Source: Oscheius tipulae (taxonomy: Eukaryota > Nematoda > Chromadorea > Rhabditida > Rhabditidae). Taken from it: 64,000 bases of DNA. A program made the position numbers and the translations under genes. A model generated the notes under the pieces. That model saw only the letters and a list, made by a program, of their open reading frames with translations. It was not told the origin of the DNA and did not search any database. The stretch lies in the NCBI GenBank assembly GCA_037178975.1, contig JASJZH010000001.1, positions 2,976,001-3,040,000 of the forward strand. Reading direction: 5' to 3'. Shown here in pieces: positions 1 to 11,700 of the stretch (its first letter is position 1; the number at the start of each line of letters is the position of its first letter).

Positions 1-23
1 TGACTCTAATTTGAAAACCCAAC

Positions 24-39
24 GGCCCTCTTCAGGGCC
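24..39 (+). terminator. Histone mRNA 3' stem-loop of a gene lying before the window
   Basis: The sequence GGCCCTCTTCAGGGCC is a six-pair stem with a four-base CTTC loop and fits the metazoan histone 3' consensus. It is identical, flanks included, to the stem-loop after the H2B gene below. It therefore marks the end of another plus-strand replication-type histone gene whose coding part is outside the window. Confidence 0.85.
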
Positions 40-982
40 ACATATCTCATACCGTTCCTTGTTTCAATAAAATGAATACGACAAAGCGTTTAACTTGATA
101 CAGTACTCATTTGCTATTGAACGGATTTATCAGTCACTGCCCGGAGTCGACTGTCAAACATAGATCTTTACTCAATTGTTTGAGGAGTTGCTACCGAGAA
201 AGTTACTGTTCTGGATAAATGGACAGAAGAGTTGTAAGAACATCTTGGTCACACACCATCGTTGGGTGTATCTCGTAAAAGTTTGAGAGATGACTAACGT
301 TCCGCTAACCCGACTTTGTCTTTTTACAGTGCAGAAATTAGTGAAAGGTATGTACAAGTTACATGCATCGGAGGTTGAAACATGTTCTATCAGAGTATTG
401 GAAGTCTATGGAATCTCAAGGTCAATTCTGGTAGATAAGTCTTCTGTCAATACTTTCTGATAGACTGTTGCCCAACCGAATGTGGCATCAGATTTGTCAG
501 TTTCGCTCGACATGTTGCTATCAGTTTTAGACCATTCAGTTTTGCTCGACTGTCGTGGTCAATTAGATACAGAATTTCCCCTCATGCCAATTGCTATCGA
601 GTTCTTATAAGAGAAGAGTTGTTGCATGCCCCAGAGTTTTACTGGCTTCTAAAAACCGGCTAGCTGTAGAACGGAAACAAACTATTGTTGTTTTACAGGA
701 GTTTCCACCATTCCTCATTTGAGATCCGTAGTCACATGTATATTTGTTGGCATTGTAGTCGAGACAATTTGGTCTGTTCTTTGCCCTGAGAATTGAGCTC
801 TGATGTAGTCGGAACTGTTCTTCGTGCTCCCCTCTAGGTATTCCTTCTTAATCGACTCCTTCTCTCCAACGCTATCTCGCTGGCTCTCAGCCAGCGTCCT
901 CTCCGATTAGAGGTTACATTGTAGCGAGAGAGTCCAGAGTTTTGGCGGGACGCAAGGGGCGTGGCTAACGGAGAGCACTCGC
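40..982. other. Histone intergenic spacer
   Basis: About 0.9 kb between two plus-strand histone units. No convincing coding sequence is seen; the short reading frames start at non-ATG codons and lack splice context. The H2B promoter must lie in its right end. Confidence 0.5.
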
Positions 983-988
983 TATAAG
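983..988 (+). promoter_or_regulatory. TATA-like box of H2B
   Basis: TATAAG lies 50 bases before the H2B ATG, a suitable place for a compact histone promoter. This is inferred from position and sequence only. Confidence 0.45.
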
Positions 989-1037
989 AGACAGAGAAGG
1001 AAGGGATCCTTACCACTTGCCAAGTGAACTACTGACC

Positions 1038-1412
1038 ATGCCGCCCAAGCCGTCCGCCAAGGGAGCCAAGAAAGCCGCCAAGGCTCAGAAGGCCACTCGT
1101 ACCGGAGAGAAGAAGAAGAGACGTGGAGGACGCAAGGAGTCTTACTCTGTCTACATCTACCGTGTTCTGAAGCAGGTCCACCCCGATACCGGAGTCTCCT
1201 CCAAGGCCATGTCCATCATGAACTCCTTCGTCAACGACGTCTTCGAGCGCATTGCTGCCGAGGCCAGCCGTCTTGCCCACTACAACAAGAAGAGCACCAT
1301 CTCTTCTCGCGAAGTCCAGACCGCTGTCCGCCTCATCCTGCCCGGAGAGCTCGCCAAGCACGCCGTCTCTGAGGGAACCAAGGCTGTCACCAAGTACACC
1401 TCCAGCAAGTAA
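1038..1412 (+). CDS. Histone H2B
   Basis: Single-exon gene for a 124-residue H2B, a core nucleosome protein that pairs with H2A. The start is the ATG at 1038 ([12 protein letters not shown]); the frame extends upstream only through a TTG. A lysine-rich tail of about 30 residues is followed by the histone fold, with the family-typical [34 protein letters not shown] and [20 protein letters not shown] segments and a C-terminal KYTSSK. It has no introns and is followed 35 bases after the stop by a histone stem-loop, so it is expected to be expressed in S phase without polyadenylation. Codons are strongly biased to C/G at third positions, as in highly expressed genes. Confidence 0.98.
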   Translation: MPPKPSAKGAKKAAKAQKATRTGEKKKRRGGRKESYSVYIYRVLKQVHPDTGVSSKAMSIMNSFVNDVFERIAAEASRLAHYNKKSTISSREVQTAVRLILPGELAKHAVSEGTKAVTKYTSSK

Positions 1413-1447
1413 TTCTCTTCACCCGAGAGTTCCTGTCAAAACCCAAC

Positions 1448-1463
1448 GGCCCTCTTCAGGGCC
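1448..1463 (+). terminator. Histone mRNA 3' stem-loop of H2B
   Basis: GGCCCTCTTCAGGGCC, 35 bases after the H2B stop, with AAAACCCAAC upstream as usual for SLBP-bound histone ends. It is the same element as at 24-39. Confidence 0.93.
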
Positions 1464-3119
1464 ACATATCCATTCGAAATTCTTATTCGTTGCATAAAAA
1501 TTGAGATTCAAGACAGACAACCATTCCGTTTTACGCGCGGAACGCCTTGGATTCTATTTTTCTTTTGGGTTGTTCTGGTTCTTATTTACGTTTTGCTGTA
1601 TTTTTCGGTTTTCAGCTCTTGTATACTGCTTATCACTATGAGCGTGATTAAATGACTTAGACGAAACCAAAAAGAGAAGAAAAAAAAAACACAATGTTTC
1701 TTATTATTTTCTTTTTTTCTTGCATTCTGTGCTCTTGCTCCTAAGTTTTTTTTCCCAGACTCTCTTCATTCTCTTCATTTTTGTTTTGTGAAAGCCAATA
1801 CATTCTTTTCATTTTTGTATTCGCTCGCACAACTTGAAGAGCCTTTTGCAGAAATTAGATCGTTAGAAAAACCTAGAGCTAAAAAACAAGTTTAAAAGCC
1901 ATTTATTCCTAAAACACGAGCGGCTAAGAAGATTGTGAAATTGCCATGAACCCGACATTTTCGAGTTTTGCTAAGAAAATACCAACTATACTTTGCAACA
2001 GTCACAAAAAGCCGAAAACTGATACCAAGCTAGTTCACACAAATGTTAAGCCCATTCCAACTTTATCGTCTCGAACACTAATTCCCGATTTGTTACTATC
2101 TTGACCGACAGCCGCTCTGAAAATAGGATGGTTTTTTACTGGCGATATGCAGTTCCTCTGTGAGTGTTACGGTCATCAGGACCCTTCATCTACCAATAAC
2201 TGCCTTATCTGTGACTTCCGCCGTAACAGAAAATTTTCGGGAAACAGCGTTAGAAACTAGCAGTATGCACTGTTCCCAAAATTGACCTATTGAACATAAT
2301 TTCTCCGTCGCTGCATATTATCATGGGCATAGGCAACTTTTTCATTGATGCTCTCGAAGCTCATTCTATAGAAGAAGAACCACATCTCGTGGCGAAAACT
2401 GTAGACATTCAGAAACGTAGTCAGTTAAAATCTGTCTTCTGCCAAAAACGATCAAGCACTAGCCAAGGAGATCTGCCACTCAACAGCTGAAAAGATCGCG
2501 TCAAGTTTTGGTACTCTTCGATGCTGCGAAACGTGCTAAAACTATCTTACCCGAAACAGGCACTTAATTGTGCCATCACAGAAATACCTGCCTCTTCCAC
2601 AATTTTAGAGCAAATGACATCGATGCCGAAGATCCTTGGATTGACTTCAACATGTGTAAAGCTGTCTATCACGTTATTTGCGTGTCTATCCTCACCATAG
2701 AAGCTGAAACACGTTAAGACACGGCTTCCTTTGTGTGGCGATTGTTCAGGAATGTCTTTTGATGCACGTCTGAAAAGTGCCCAGGGCCAGGCTAATAATT
2801 TAAATACACATATGAAAGCTACCGAGAATGAGGCGAGTCAATTGACAAAAAGAGTAAATGAGTTTTCCATCGCGCTCGGCTATGCAGGACCGAAATGAAA
2901 GAGCTGGAGGGCATGTTTTCCAAATGCGGTGCAGATAAGAAAGCATACTTCCAGTAATTCGCTAGTAAACACGTTCAAAAGCTGCTGCAGCATGAAAATG
3001 CTAAGAATCTCTGGCGCCTGTTTCCCAACGATTACGAAAGTGAATCCTACCAGAGATTTACTGAAGCACTGGCGAAAGTATAAGGTTTTTTTTTTAAAGT
3101 ATAAGAAGAAACAATCGAT
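1464..3119. other. Intergenic, AT-rich, no gene recognised
   Basis: Only short frames without ATG or splice support. Some plus-strand stretches after 2100 may be decayed parts of the element seen at 3120-3359, but I cannot show it. Confidence 0.4.
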
Positions 3120-3359
3120 TTGAACGTCTCTTTAATCGAAAAGAATGTGTCAATGACGCCTAAGCTTCATATGCTTGTAGAACATGTACCGGAATTTGTC
3201 GTTAAACACAAAACTTGGAGTCTCATTTCAGAACAGCCCATTGAGGCTTTACATACTTACTACAAACCAACAAGAGAGAAGATTCTGCGTCATTCGAGAT
3301 CCTGCTCTACGTCTAAAGGTGATCGCCAACGAAGTATCATTCCAAAATTACTTATTTGA
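3120..3359 (+). pseudogene. Decayed transposon-type coding fragment
   Basis: A short frame holds TPKLHMLVEHVPEF, VKHKTWSLISEQPIEALH and YYKPTREKIL. The pattern PKLH-x6-VPEF-x10-SEQ-x3-ALH resembles the C-terminal part of repetitive, transposon-linked proteins in invertebrate genomes, but I cannot name the family. There is no proper start and the frame breaks at both ends. Best read as a relic. Confidence 0.35.
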
Positions 3360-3564
3360 TAAGAACTAAATTGTTAAACTCTTTTTTTAGTGACTTTTTG
3401 ATGTTTTGTTGTTATAATAGTGTTGCGACAAGCGACACCTTGTTACTGTTTTATATCTGATGTTTTGTAATATAGCGAAGAGCAAACACTTCGTGCTTTG
3501 AAACCTAATAAAGCTATCGTCACTTTCCCGTTACAACAACTGGTGATCAGGATTTTTACCGAAC

Positions 3565-4330
3565 ATGGTACGCAAGAACAATGACCGAGACAAGGCCGGA
3601 GCACAAAACAACCTAGACACCAACTTCCATCTACTGCAGCTTCTCCAACAGCAGAGGGAACATGCCAAAGAGCAGAAGAAGCAGTTCGAATCCCAACTGG
3701 AGCGACAACTGGAACGACAGCGAGAAGAAACTTATCAGATTTTCAAGCTCCTGGCCGAATCGATGAGCAAACCAGAAGAAGTAGCCGCTATCACAATGGA
3801 GTCGCTAAACGATACTATGCTGAGACGTATCGACAAGTTCGAAGGATACGATCTGGATGTCGCGGTACGAGAGGACCTTCAAAGTAGGCTGTGCAGGCAT
3901 GGACGATGCGACCAAGACAGGGTTGCTGTTGCACAGATTGGACACGGAAAGCCACCACTGATTCTCTAGACACATCTTGCCGAAACTGCCAAAGGATCTC
4001 GAATGGACTGAAGTTGTGGAAGCTTTGGGAAAACTATTTGAATCTAAGTAGTCGCTGTTCCGGAAAAGGTTTGAGGCCTTCAGATTCCGAACCGATAATG
4101 ACCCCGATGCGTTTTTTTAAACGTTGAAAGCAAAATCTGTCGAAGCCAAGCTGGATATGACCATGGACGACCTGGAATTGCTGTTGGAGTGTTCAATCAG
4201 CCGGACTTATCCGATTACCGCAAATGATTCTTGGCTTGTTTGGAACGCGGCACAAGTCAGTCCGTCGATGACTTGAGGAGTTCTTCGCGCTGGAGCAGCT
4301 GAAGAAAGATAGTCGTCTTTGTGAAGGATC
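3565..4330 (+). pseudogene. Ty3/gypsy-type gag remnant, broken
   Basis: The ATG at 3565 opens a frame with a Gln/Glu/Arg-rich stretch (QLERQLERQREET) that passes into a region like Gag of nematode Ty3/gypsy retrotransposons. After about 3890 the similarity (LLLHRL, HILPKLPKDLEW, RFEAFRFRTDNDPDAF) is in another frame and is cut by stop codons, so the copy is frameshifted and inactive. No protease, reverse transcriptase, integrase or long terminal repeats are visible nearby. Confidence 0.6.
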
Positions 4331-4486
4331 TCCCGTCAAGGTTCATGCAGTACACGGTCAACTCAACTTACTATGGTTACTTTGTTATTAAGTAAATCTT
4401 ATTTGACCTAAAATTGTGAAAAAGGAAAATAATGTGAAAAGAAAGGTAGATGGAAAGTATGTGGCTGACGAAATAAAAGGGTAATA

Positions 4487-4560
4487 GTTCGGCAGGCGGC
4501 CCCCCTCGTTCAAACGTGTTTTCGCCGCATTTTTCAATTCGGCGGATTTTTTTTAGGCGT
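4487..4560. repeat. Solo arm of the 4720-5107 foldback family
   Basis: This stretch repeats TTCGGCAGG, CTCGTTCAAACG and TTTTTCAATTCGGCGG in the same order as the left arm of the element at 4720, with several substitutions. It looks like a diverged single arm next to an intact pair. Confidence 0.65.
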
Positions 4561-4719
4561 CGTCGAGGCGTCTCATCGTGGCTTCTTGTATGCTGCTGTG
4601 GTAAAATCACAACGACACTTCTGCTCTCATCTGTAATTTTAAGCTTTCTGATGATAGTTTTAAGCCTGGTAGTCTGACAGTTCTTTTACACCAATCGGTC
4701 GTTAAAAATCCCGGTAATA

Positions 4720-5107
4720 GTTCGGCAGGTGGCCCCTCGTTCAAACGCGTTTTCGCGCGCATTTTTCAATTCGGCGGGATTTTTATTTTTCTTCTCTTCC
4801 CTCGAGCTCTTTATTATTTTCGTCGGCTTGGCGGCGCTGTGGGCCAGGTAGATGATCCCATTTCTGTTGACTCCCATTGGATGTTCAATGGCCGACAGCA
4901 AATTCCATCGGCGAAGATATGCAGCTTCGAGCTCTGGAGTCCTTATGTACTCATAGAGCAGCGTGAGATGAGGGTCGGTATGGGGAGTCATGAGGAAGAA
5001 AGCGACGAAAATAACATAGAGCCCAGTGAAGAGAAGAAAAATAAAAATCCCGCCGAATTGAAAAATGCGCGCGAAAACGCGTTTGAACGAGGGGCCACCT
5101 GCCGAAC
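4720..5107. repeat. Foldback element with about 80-bp inverted arms
   Basis: The left arm (about 4720-4803) and right arm (about 5027-5107) are near-perfect reverse complements, both containing GGCCCCTCGTTCAAACGCGT-type sequence and its complement. The roughly 220-bp centre keeps an open minus-strand frame (DPHLTLLYEYIRTPELE, AAYLRRWNLL) of unknown origin. No transposase is present, so it would be non-autonomous if mobile. Confidence 0.7.
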
Positions 5108-5472
5108 TCGCCTCTTAGTAATACACCAACTCTTGCGCTAAATCTTGGAAGCTCTATTAGTTTGTTCGATGTTGCGGTACCAGCAAGTAATTCTGTTTAT
5201 TATTACTCAGCTCGAAATTCTTTACAAAATGGTACTTTACAAAAATTTCTATCACGGGCCGAATCCGAACCCCGGTCCCGTGATTATTCACAGCAGCATA
5301 CGAGAAATCACGAAGAGGCACCTTGACGCTTCACTCATCCAGACGTATTGACGTAAATAAATGATTTTCTATAATAGTATTATTGAACTATCCCCATATA
5401 ATAAAATATCTTGCAATCTGGATCGACGCGTTTCTTTATTTGACTAAATGCACCTGTTCAGAACGAGACTCT

Positions 5473-6595
5473 ATGAATGCGACTGCCTGTCCTCCACTCG
5501 ACTACAAGGAGAGTGACCATGCAACTTTCATTCATTTTCTTGATTTTGCTTTCTGCATCAGCGCCTGTGTCAACATTTACACTATATATTGCATTGTATT
5601 CCGGCCTACAAAGTATATGAGTAGATATAGATGGTTCTTATTGTATCATCAGTGCATCGCCTTTGTGGCTGATATCACTGTGAGTTTGAGCAGAGACAGA
5701 GATAGACGAAGACAGTAAGATCGAAACACAGAGAAACAGAGAGTTTTCAGGTTAGCATACTTATCAAACCGTTCATATTAATGCCCTTCCCGGCTGGATA
5801 TACGATGGGGACCCTTCGAAATATCGTTCCGACAATCCACTTGGCAGGTCTCTTCTTCTTCCTCCTATGCCTTTCTGTTGGGACTGTGACACATCTATTC
5901 ACTTTTCGCTACACAGTAGCTCAAGGAATGACATCTATTCCTTTCAAGTTTCGACTGCTCATGATATTTTTCGTCGTGATACCCGTGGTACCCGGGGTTG
6001 CTTCAATAGTAGGCTTCCAGCCAGAGAAAATGACTGAAATAGCATCAAAGTACACCTGTATAACAACAGAATTACTTTTGGTACCTGGGTTTATAATTGC
6101 CGACCGTCAGCGTTTCGGCATACTTGTGGCCCTGCCAATTGTATTCTTAAATGTCTGCTTCTCTATTGCAGTGCACTGGTTCATTGTGGCTACAAAGAAG
6201 TTCATTTATAATGGTCCCGCCTCTGAGAAATTGAAAAGAGTGCAGAGGAAGTTTCTTCTCCAGGTTATCATTCAAGCCTTTTTGCCACTATCAATCATTC
6301 TGGTGCCTGCTTTTGCACTCACCATCACAGTTATGGGAGAATTTTTTGGTTTGGGAAGTGAGTTGGCCGAGATAGTGACAAAACAACAGAGACAGAGAAA
6401 GTCGAAGTATTGTAGCATCCTCTTTCAGTTATCGGTTCCATAACAATGGCCTCCATGTCAATTTTTGGTCTCGCGGGAGCAATGGTTCTTATTGTGATGA
6501 ATCCTACATACCACTGGTGGCTGAAACATCTTATTATACGGATTGGCGCTAACAAGGAGGGAAACATAAGTGCCGTTGTCGTGATACCCCACTAG
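5473..6595 (+). CDS. Serpentine chemoreceptor, srh-like class
   Basis: Seven-transmembrane receptor of the nematode srh class, expected in the membrane of sensory neurons; ligand unknown. Exons are 5473-5679, 5751-6357 and 6429-6595, giving 326 residues, a normal length. Evidence includes an N-terminal Cys-Pro segment, TM1 ending in IYCIVF, the loop RPTKYMSRYRWFLLYHQ, MPFPAGYTMG after TM2, LKRVQRKFLLQVIIQAFLPL before TM6 and a terminal NPTYHWW. Both introns are 71 bp with GTGAG starts and TTTCAG or TTCAG ends. The ATG at 5473 is chosen because upstream in-frame sequence starts only at TTG. The srh label is from pattern memory; sister classes such as str or sri are possible. Confidence 0.85.
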
Positions 6596-6823
6596 CATAC
6601 GAAGAGCCACGGCGACACACCTAACTATTTTGCAATCCCAAAACGGTTGAATTGAATAAATGTTTGTTTCACTTTTAGTTTTATGCGGTCTCTGAACCTG
6701 CGAACCATGATTGAGACGTAGAATGTGCCCATAGTAGAAGCACCTGCTCAGAGCACCCCACATTTCTCTGGTAGCTGAAACATCTGATTCCACAGCTTAC
6801 TTTTCGATGATCCGTTCTTCTTT

Positions 6824-7078
6824 ATGATTTTCCTGATTCTTGATCTATTCTTCTTACCATATGTTTCCCAAGATCTCCGGCGAAGACCTTCAACGCCAAA
6901 AGAGTTTCAAGTCAGTCTATTTTCTTCTTCATTTGTCACAAATCTTTTCGAATCTTTGGTTCACTACACAGAGCTAGCACACAAGTTGGACAATCAGCAA
7001 TGCCCATGGTGCAAACAAAATTCACCACTATCTGACCATGAAAACCAATGTAATCCCAAGGTTACAATGTCATACTGA
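6824..7078 (+). CDS. Possible small secreted protein, doubtful
   Basis: An 84-codon frame starts at an ATG with a hydrophobic leader (MIFLILDLFFLPYVSQ) like a signal peptide. It has two CPWC-type cysteines late in the protein and ends in MSY. No family is recognised. It lies between the receptor and the phosphatase on the same strand and may be a chance frame. Confidence 0.2.
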   Translation: MIFLILDLFFLPYVSQDLRRRPSTPKEFQVSLFSSSFVTNLFESLVHYTELAHKLDNQQCPWCKQNSPLSDHENQCNPKVTMSY

Positions 7079-7202
7079 TCGCTCTCTCACAAACAAACCG
7101 AAAACCTCGATAAGTCTATTGTTTTTCCTCGTCCACTCGTATGCGAATTGAATGCAGAGCTACATAAATAGGGGGAATTTGGACCCGTACTGGTGTACCG
7201 CA

Positions 7203-8704
7203 ATGAAGTTCCTCCTCCTCCTCTCTACCCTATATTGTACCAGTTCCGCCCTGAGATTCGCGATGATCGGAGACACCGGTGGACTTCCGCTTGTGGGAAC
7301 TACCGTAGCCCAAAGAGCTGTGACAAGGTCCATGGAACAGATGGCTGAAGCGAGTCCTGGTCTGGATGCTGTTCTGAATCTCGGAGACAATATCTACTTT
7401 ACTGGAGCCTCTTCTGTGGACGACAATCGCTTCCACGTAAGGGTTTGGGTGTACAGAGACAGCCAAATGTTCCAGAATTCATTTGAGGATCCATACGACC
7501 ACCCTTCTCTGGATGTTCCTTGGTTGATGGCTGCTGGAAATCATGATCACTACGGAAACATTCAAGCGGAGGTTGACTATACGGCCAGGTCACAAAAGTG
7601 GTGAGTACATTGATCTCTCGTGACGTAGTCTGTTGTTTTGCACTAGTACGGAGGATGGGGCTGAGAGACTATCCACCTTCCCATAACCCTGATCTATTCT
7701 CCCAGCTTCCTCTTTTTGTATCTCAAGGTTTTCTTTGAGATACTCACCAACTCTTGTTTTGTCTCTAATTCTTTCCGTCTCTGTCTGAGTCCGACCTTTC
7801 TCCCCCAACCTATTCGTCACAATTTCTGGTTTTGAATCAAACCGCCCTGTTGACTATCTCTCTGAACAATGTCTCTGCATCTGATCTTTCGTTTTTAGGT
7901 TCATGCCTTCTCTGTACTACCTTCGACGCTTTATCTCACCGACTGATGGCTCCACGGTGGACTTTCTCTTTATCGACACCGTCGTAGCCTGCGGAAACAC
8001 CCGTGATCTCCAGTCCGCTAACTTTGCCCAGTTTTTGACCTCTACTATCCTGGGTGGTGATCTGGTTCCACAGGTTAGTCGTTCGTTTAAAAGCAGATGA
8101 ATAGTTAGGGTCCGAGCAACAAGACAGCAGCAGACATCCAGTGGGCTTGGTTAGAGAGTCAAATGACGACAAGCAGGTCAATCTTAGATACATCTGGTCA
8201 CAAAATCAAGCTAATTATAGAGCTGACTACCTTTTCGTGGCAGGGCACTATCCGGTCCTCTCCGTGGCAGCTCAGGGCAACATTCAATGTCTCTTCGACA
8301 ATCTTCAGCCTCTACTTTACAAGTACAATGCCACAGCATATCTCAGTGGACATGATCATACTCTTCAGGTAGACCTTTCCCCAACAAACACTTGTCCCTT
8401 TCAGCACATCCAACAGTACCAAGGAGGCCAACAGATGAACTACATCGTTTCCGGAGCTGGTTCACGTGTCGAGTCAGGCACAAAGAACTTTGACTACGTC
8501 GAGAGGGTAGCTGATGTGATGTACTATTACCCGGAGAAGACCAACCTCTTCGACCTGCTCGGACTGTCCGCCCTGAGTATGCTTGGTCTCTCAGACGGCG
8601 GATTCATCATGATAAACATGGACAAAACTAGTGCCAAATTTGACTTTAGGGATATGAATGGGAATCAGAAGTATGTGACAGAGTTGAAACCACGGGTTTT
8701 TTGA
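7203..8704 (+). CDS. Purple (tartrate-resistant) acid phosphatase
   Basis: Secreted or lysosomal binuclear metallophosphatase that hydrolyses phosphate monoesters. Exons 7203-7436, 7476-7600, 7899-8073, 8109-8176, 8221-8368 and 8405-8704 give 349 residues. A signal peptide (MKFLLLLSTLYCTSSA) is followed by the metal-ligand motifs GDTG, GDNIY, GNHDH, VAGHYP and GHDH, in family order and complete. Introns are tiny: 39, 298, 35, 44 and 36 bp. The 39- and 36-bp introns have no stop and are multiples of three; their removal restores family alignment around DDNRF/NSFED and GHDHTLQ/HIQQ. The gene converges with the innexin on the other strand, 88 bp apart. Confidence 0.93.
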
Positions 8705-8792
8705 TTGATTTCTAATGTTTTATTGGCAGTAAACAATATTATCACTGTCTCCTTTTTGTTTAGTCATTCTTCTGTAATTCAAACTTTACGAG

Positions 8793-11700
8793 CTATTCAG
8801 TACGACACCCTACCTTGTTGATAACCTTATCGTGGAGTCGTTTGAGTAGCTGCGAGGTGACACTGTCTCCAGCATTGGAGGCTATCAATCGTAGGAGCAC
8901 GACCGAGTCGCCGCTGATGGTCACGAAGTTGTCGTAGTCGTCCTAGAAGAGGGAAGATTTAAACTGATTGGGCACAAGAAATAGTTTAGAAAAACACAAT
9001 GATCTCTTCACTTCTAAGTATATAGGAAACCTATCAAATACTCACCGCATCCTTCCTTGAATCGAATCTTTCCGGCTCTCCATAACCAGCCGACTCCAGC
9101 ATACGACGAGCATAGTTCCTTCTGTCACTCTTCAGGAAGATCTGCTTCATCCATATGACAGTATTTAAGAGAGTGACCTGGATACATTTCTGTGAAAAAG
9201 GGTTTCCGACTTACAATGAACAAGAAGAGGATCCAGTAGAAGAGAACCAAGAAGATCTTCTCGTTGAACATGTTCTGGGCCAGGACGCATTGGACAGAAT
9301 ATCTCTGCAGATTTCCCTTGTTTCTGATGGTGAAATCACACATGGTAGTTCTTGGAAACAGGCCGGTCGACTTCCAGTCCGTGTTGAAGCCCAATTTTAG
9401 ACCTACAAGAGTTCATGTCTGTAATGACCCCTTTCTTGTTTTCTTGCAAGTCACTTTTGGTAACATTTACGATTCCTTGTTCTACAGGATTAGTGCCAAT
9501 ATCAGGAGCGACAGAGGGCAGAGATAAGGCGGACTGTTCCACGGGGAGTACTGGCAAATAACCAACAGAACGCTGTACTATTTGGGCGACAGACAGTTGC
9601 TGGAAAGGAAAAGAGATAAGAGGAGAGTGCAAAGGCTGATTGGGGAGAGTGTCTCTGTCCACAATAAAGAGATTTTGATCCAGAGGATCCGGGCTATCTG
9701 TTTTGTAAGCTAGTGCATTAGGCCATAAAAAGAAGCCGTGCACTTTTCTCGATTTCCTTGTAAGTGTTGTATTTTCTATTTGCCATTACCGTTTTCCACT
9801 TCGATACCGCCTTTTTTGACCTAAAGAGCATTTTTCTGTTTAGTTATGTTCTGCAAACTTGTGTATTTTGATCTGGTCTACAAATTTGCAAAGCATAAAA
9901 ATGGCCCATTAACACCAAAAACTATAGGTCAACGTCAGACTCAGTAAGCCAAATGCTCTGAGATAGTTTAGAAATACACAATAATGTCTCTGTCCACAAT
10001 AAAGAGATTTTGATTCATAGGATCTTACTCTCTTTCCAACAACGAGAACTAAGGGTATTTCTCTCTCGATTTGTTGTCAATTTCAAACCCCTCACGCCCA
10101 GTGTTCCTGCTTTTTAATGCCACTGCATTGCTTCCTGATAAGCCCTTTGATCGTATCAGACTCACGCTCTGCAAACATACTTAGATTGACTTAACCCCTT
10201 ATATCAAAACAACTTACGAAGAAGGTCACTCCAGTCGAATCCGAGGAAAACGTGTAGAATGATGATCTGGAAGACGATGTTCAGAAGGAAAAGGCCCTTC
10301 ATGATGAGGTAGAAGATGGTCAGCTTGTGAGGAGCATGGGAGACATTGTTCTTGTCGAAAGCGCTACGGTAGATGTGCTCCGAGATCTTGTCCAGGGATT
10401 TGGACCTTTCCTGAAAATACAGAGTATTGTCTGTTTCTCCGAAAGGAAAACTTTACATTATGTCAATCATCCCAATCCCCGAAAACGGCCTGCACCACGG
10501 TTACGGCCACTCTCGGTCAGTTTTCGAAGCGTTAACCTCTCGCAACTACTCTCTTCGCTATTTCCCATCAGTAAGAATGTTTCAGGCTCTTTTACATGGA
10601 GCCTTGTATAGATAACTCATTTCATTAGACATCTTTCATAAAAATTTCAGCGTTGGCCTGCCGAACGGCGTACTTCTTGACATTATCTCTCACTCACGAT
10701 CTCAATAACACTCATTACCGGATTTGACAAGTTTGAGAGTGTGGATAGCTTTAGAACTTGCAGCCCAGGATGGACGACTCTGGAATGAGTCATCAACCCC
10801 CGTTCTGTCTCAAAGGAATAGCTACCATGTTGCGTCTTCTTATCTCTCCTACTTCTTATAACTCTTCCTCGAGGACACATCTTTCTTCAGTTCGTCTGTC
10901 ATGGTGTCCGCACAATTGCCTATCAACACTAATACCCAAAAACGCTGACAAGTCATTTCATGTCGAGAGACAAGGAGACAAACCAGCTGTGGAGAAAACT
11001 GCTACTAGGGAAGCGGCGCAGCCGCCTGTAATCAATTCTAAGCCAAGGCCAAGGGGTGCGAAGCTGCCGTCGGCAGCTGGTAATGCTTTCGCAAGTAATG
11101 TACTCCGAACATGTTAAGCCTGTTCTCTGCACTCCTTCCTCAGTCTACTCATCTACGCTCCCCCTAAATCCACCTACAGTAATCAACGTGATGTCTCAGC
11201 CTTGTTATGACACTTCTATCATCCGGATACCTTTTATTACCTTCGTCGACACGTATCGTTCAAATTTGGCTTAACTTCATTATAATTTTAGAGCGATGGA
11301 ACGTTACCGAAAATTACATCTACTTCAATAACGCTACTCCGGTATCTCAATATCTCCTCCGGAAAAACGATCAATACTTCGAAAATTAGATACGATCATC
11401 CCCGAGCTCTTTGGATTTCTTTTTTGCAAATACTCTACAACAAGAATGAAAAGCGATCCGTCATATACTTTCTTACAGATATTTCATAGGTGTTCATTAT
11501 CCTAACTTATCATCGCACGTCCATAAACGAAATAGACTAACTAACCTCTTCGTCAACTGGTAGTGTAGACGACGCCTTGACAATTGCCCTGACTTGAATT
11601 CCACTCCACCAGTTGAAGCTCCTCCAGAAGAGATGAGGGATGTACCAGAGGAAGGCCAGAATGACCAGCACGAAGGGTACCCACTAAAAGCTCCTCTTTT

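Noticed and set aside
1029-1361. Minus-strand frame of 110 codons across the H2B gene
   Set aside because: It is the antisense shadow of a GC-biased histone gene; H2B identity on the plus strand is certain.
5257-5285. tRNA-like or regulatory palindrome (ATCACGGG...CCCGTGAT)
   Set aside because: Only one eight-base stem; no cloverleaf or box sequences, and no link to a gene.
9336-9743. 135-codon minus-strand frame
   Set aside because: It is an innexin A exon read in the wrong frame plus intron; no family similarity.
10981-11090. Short palindromes (GCGGCGCAGCCGC; AGCTGCCGTCGGCAGCT)
   Set aside because: They lie in an innexin intron, are short, and show no repeat spacing or RNA family; no CRISPR or RNA call is justified.
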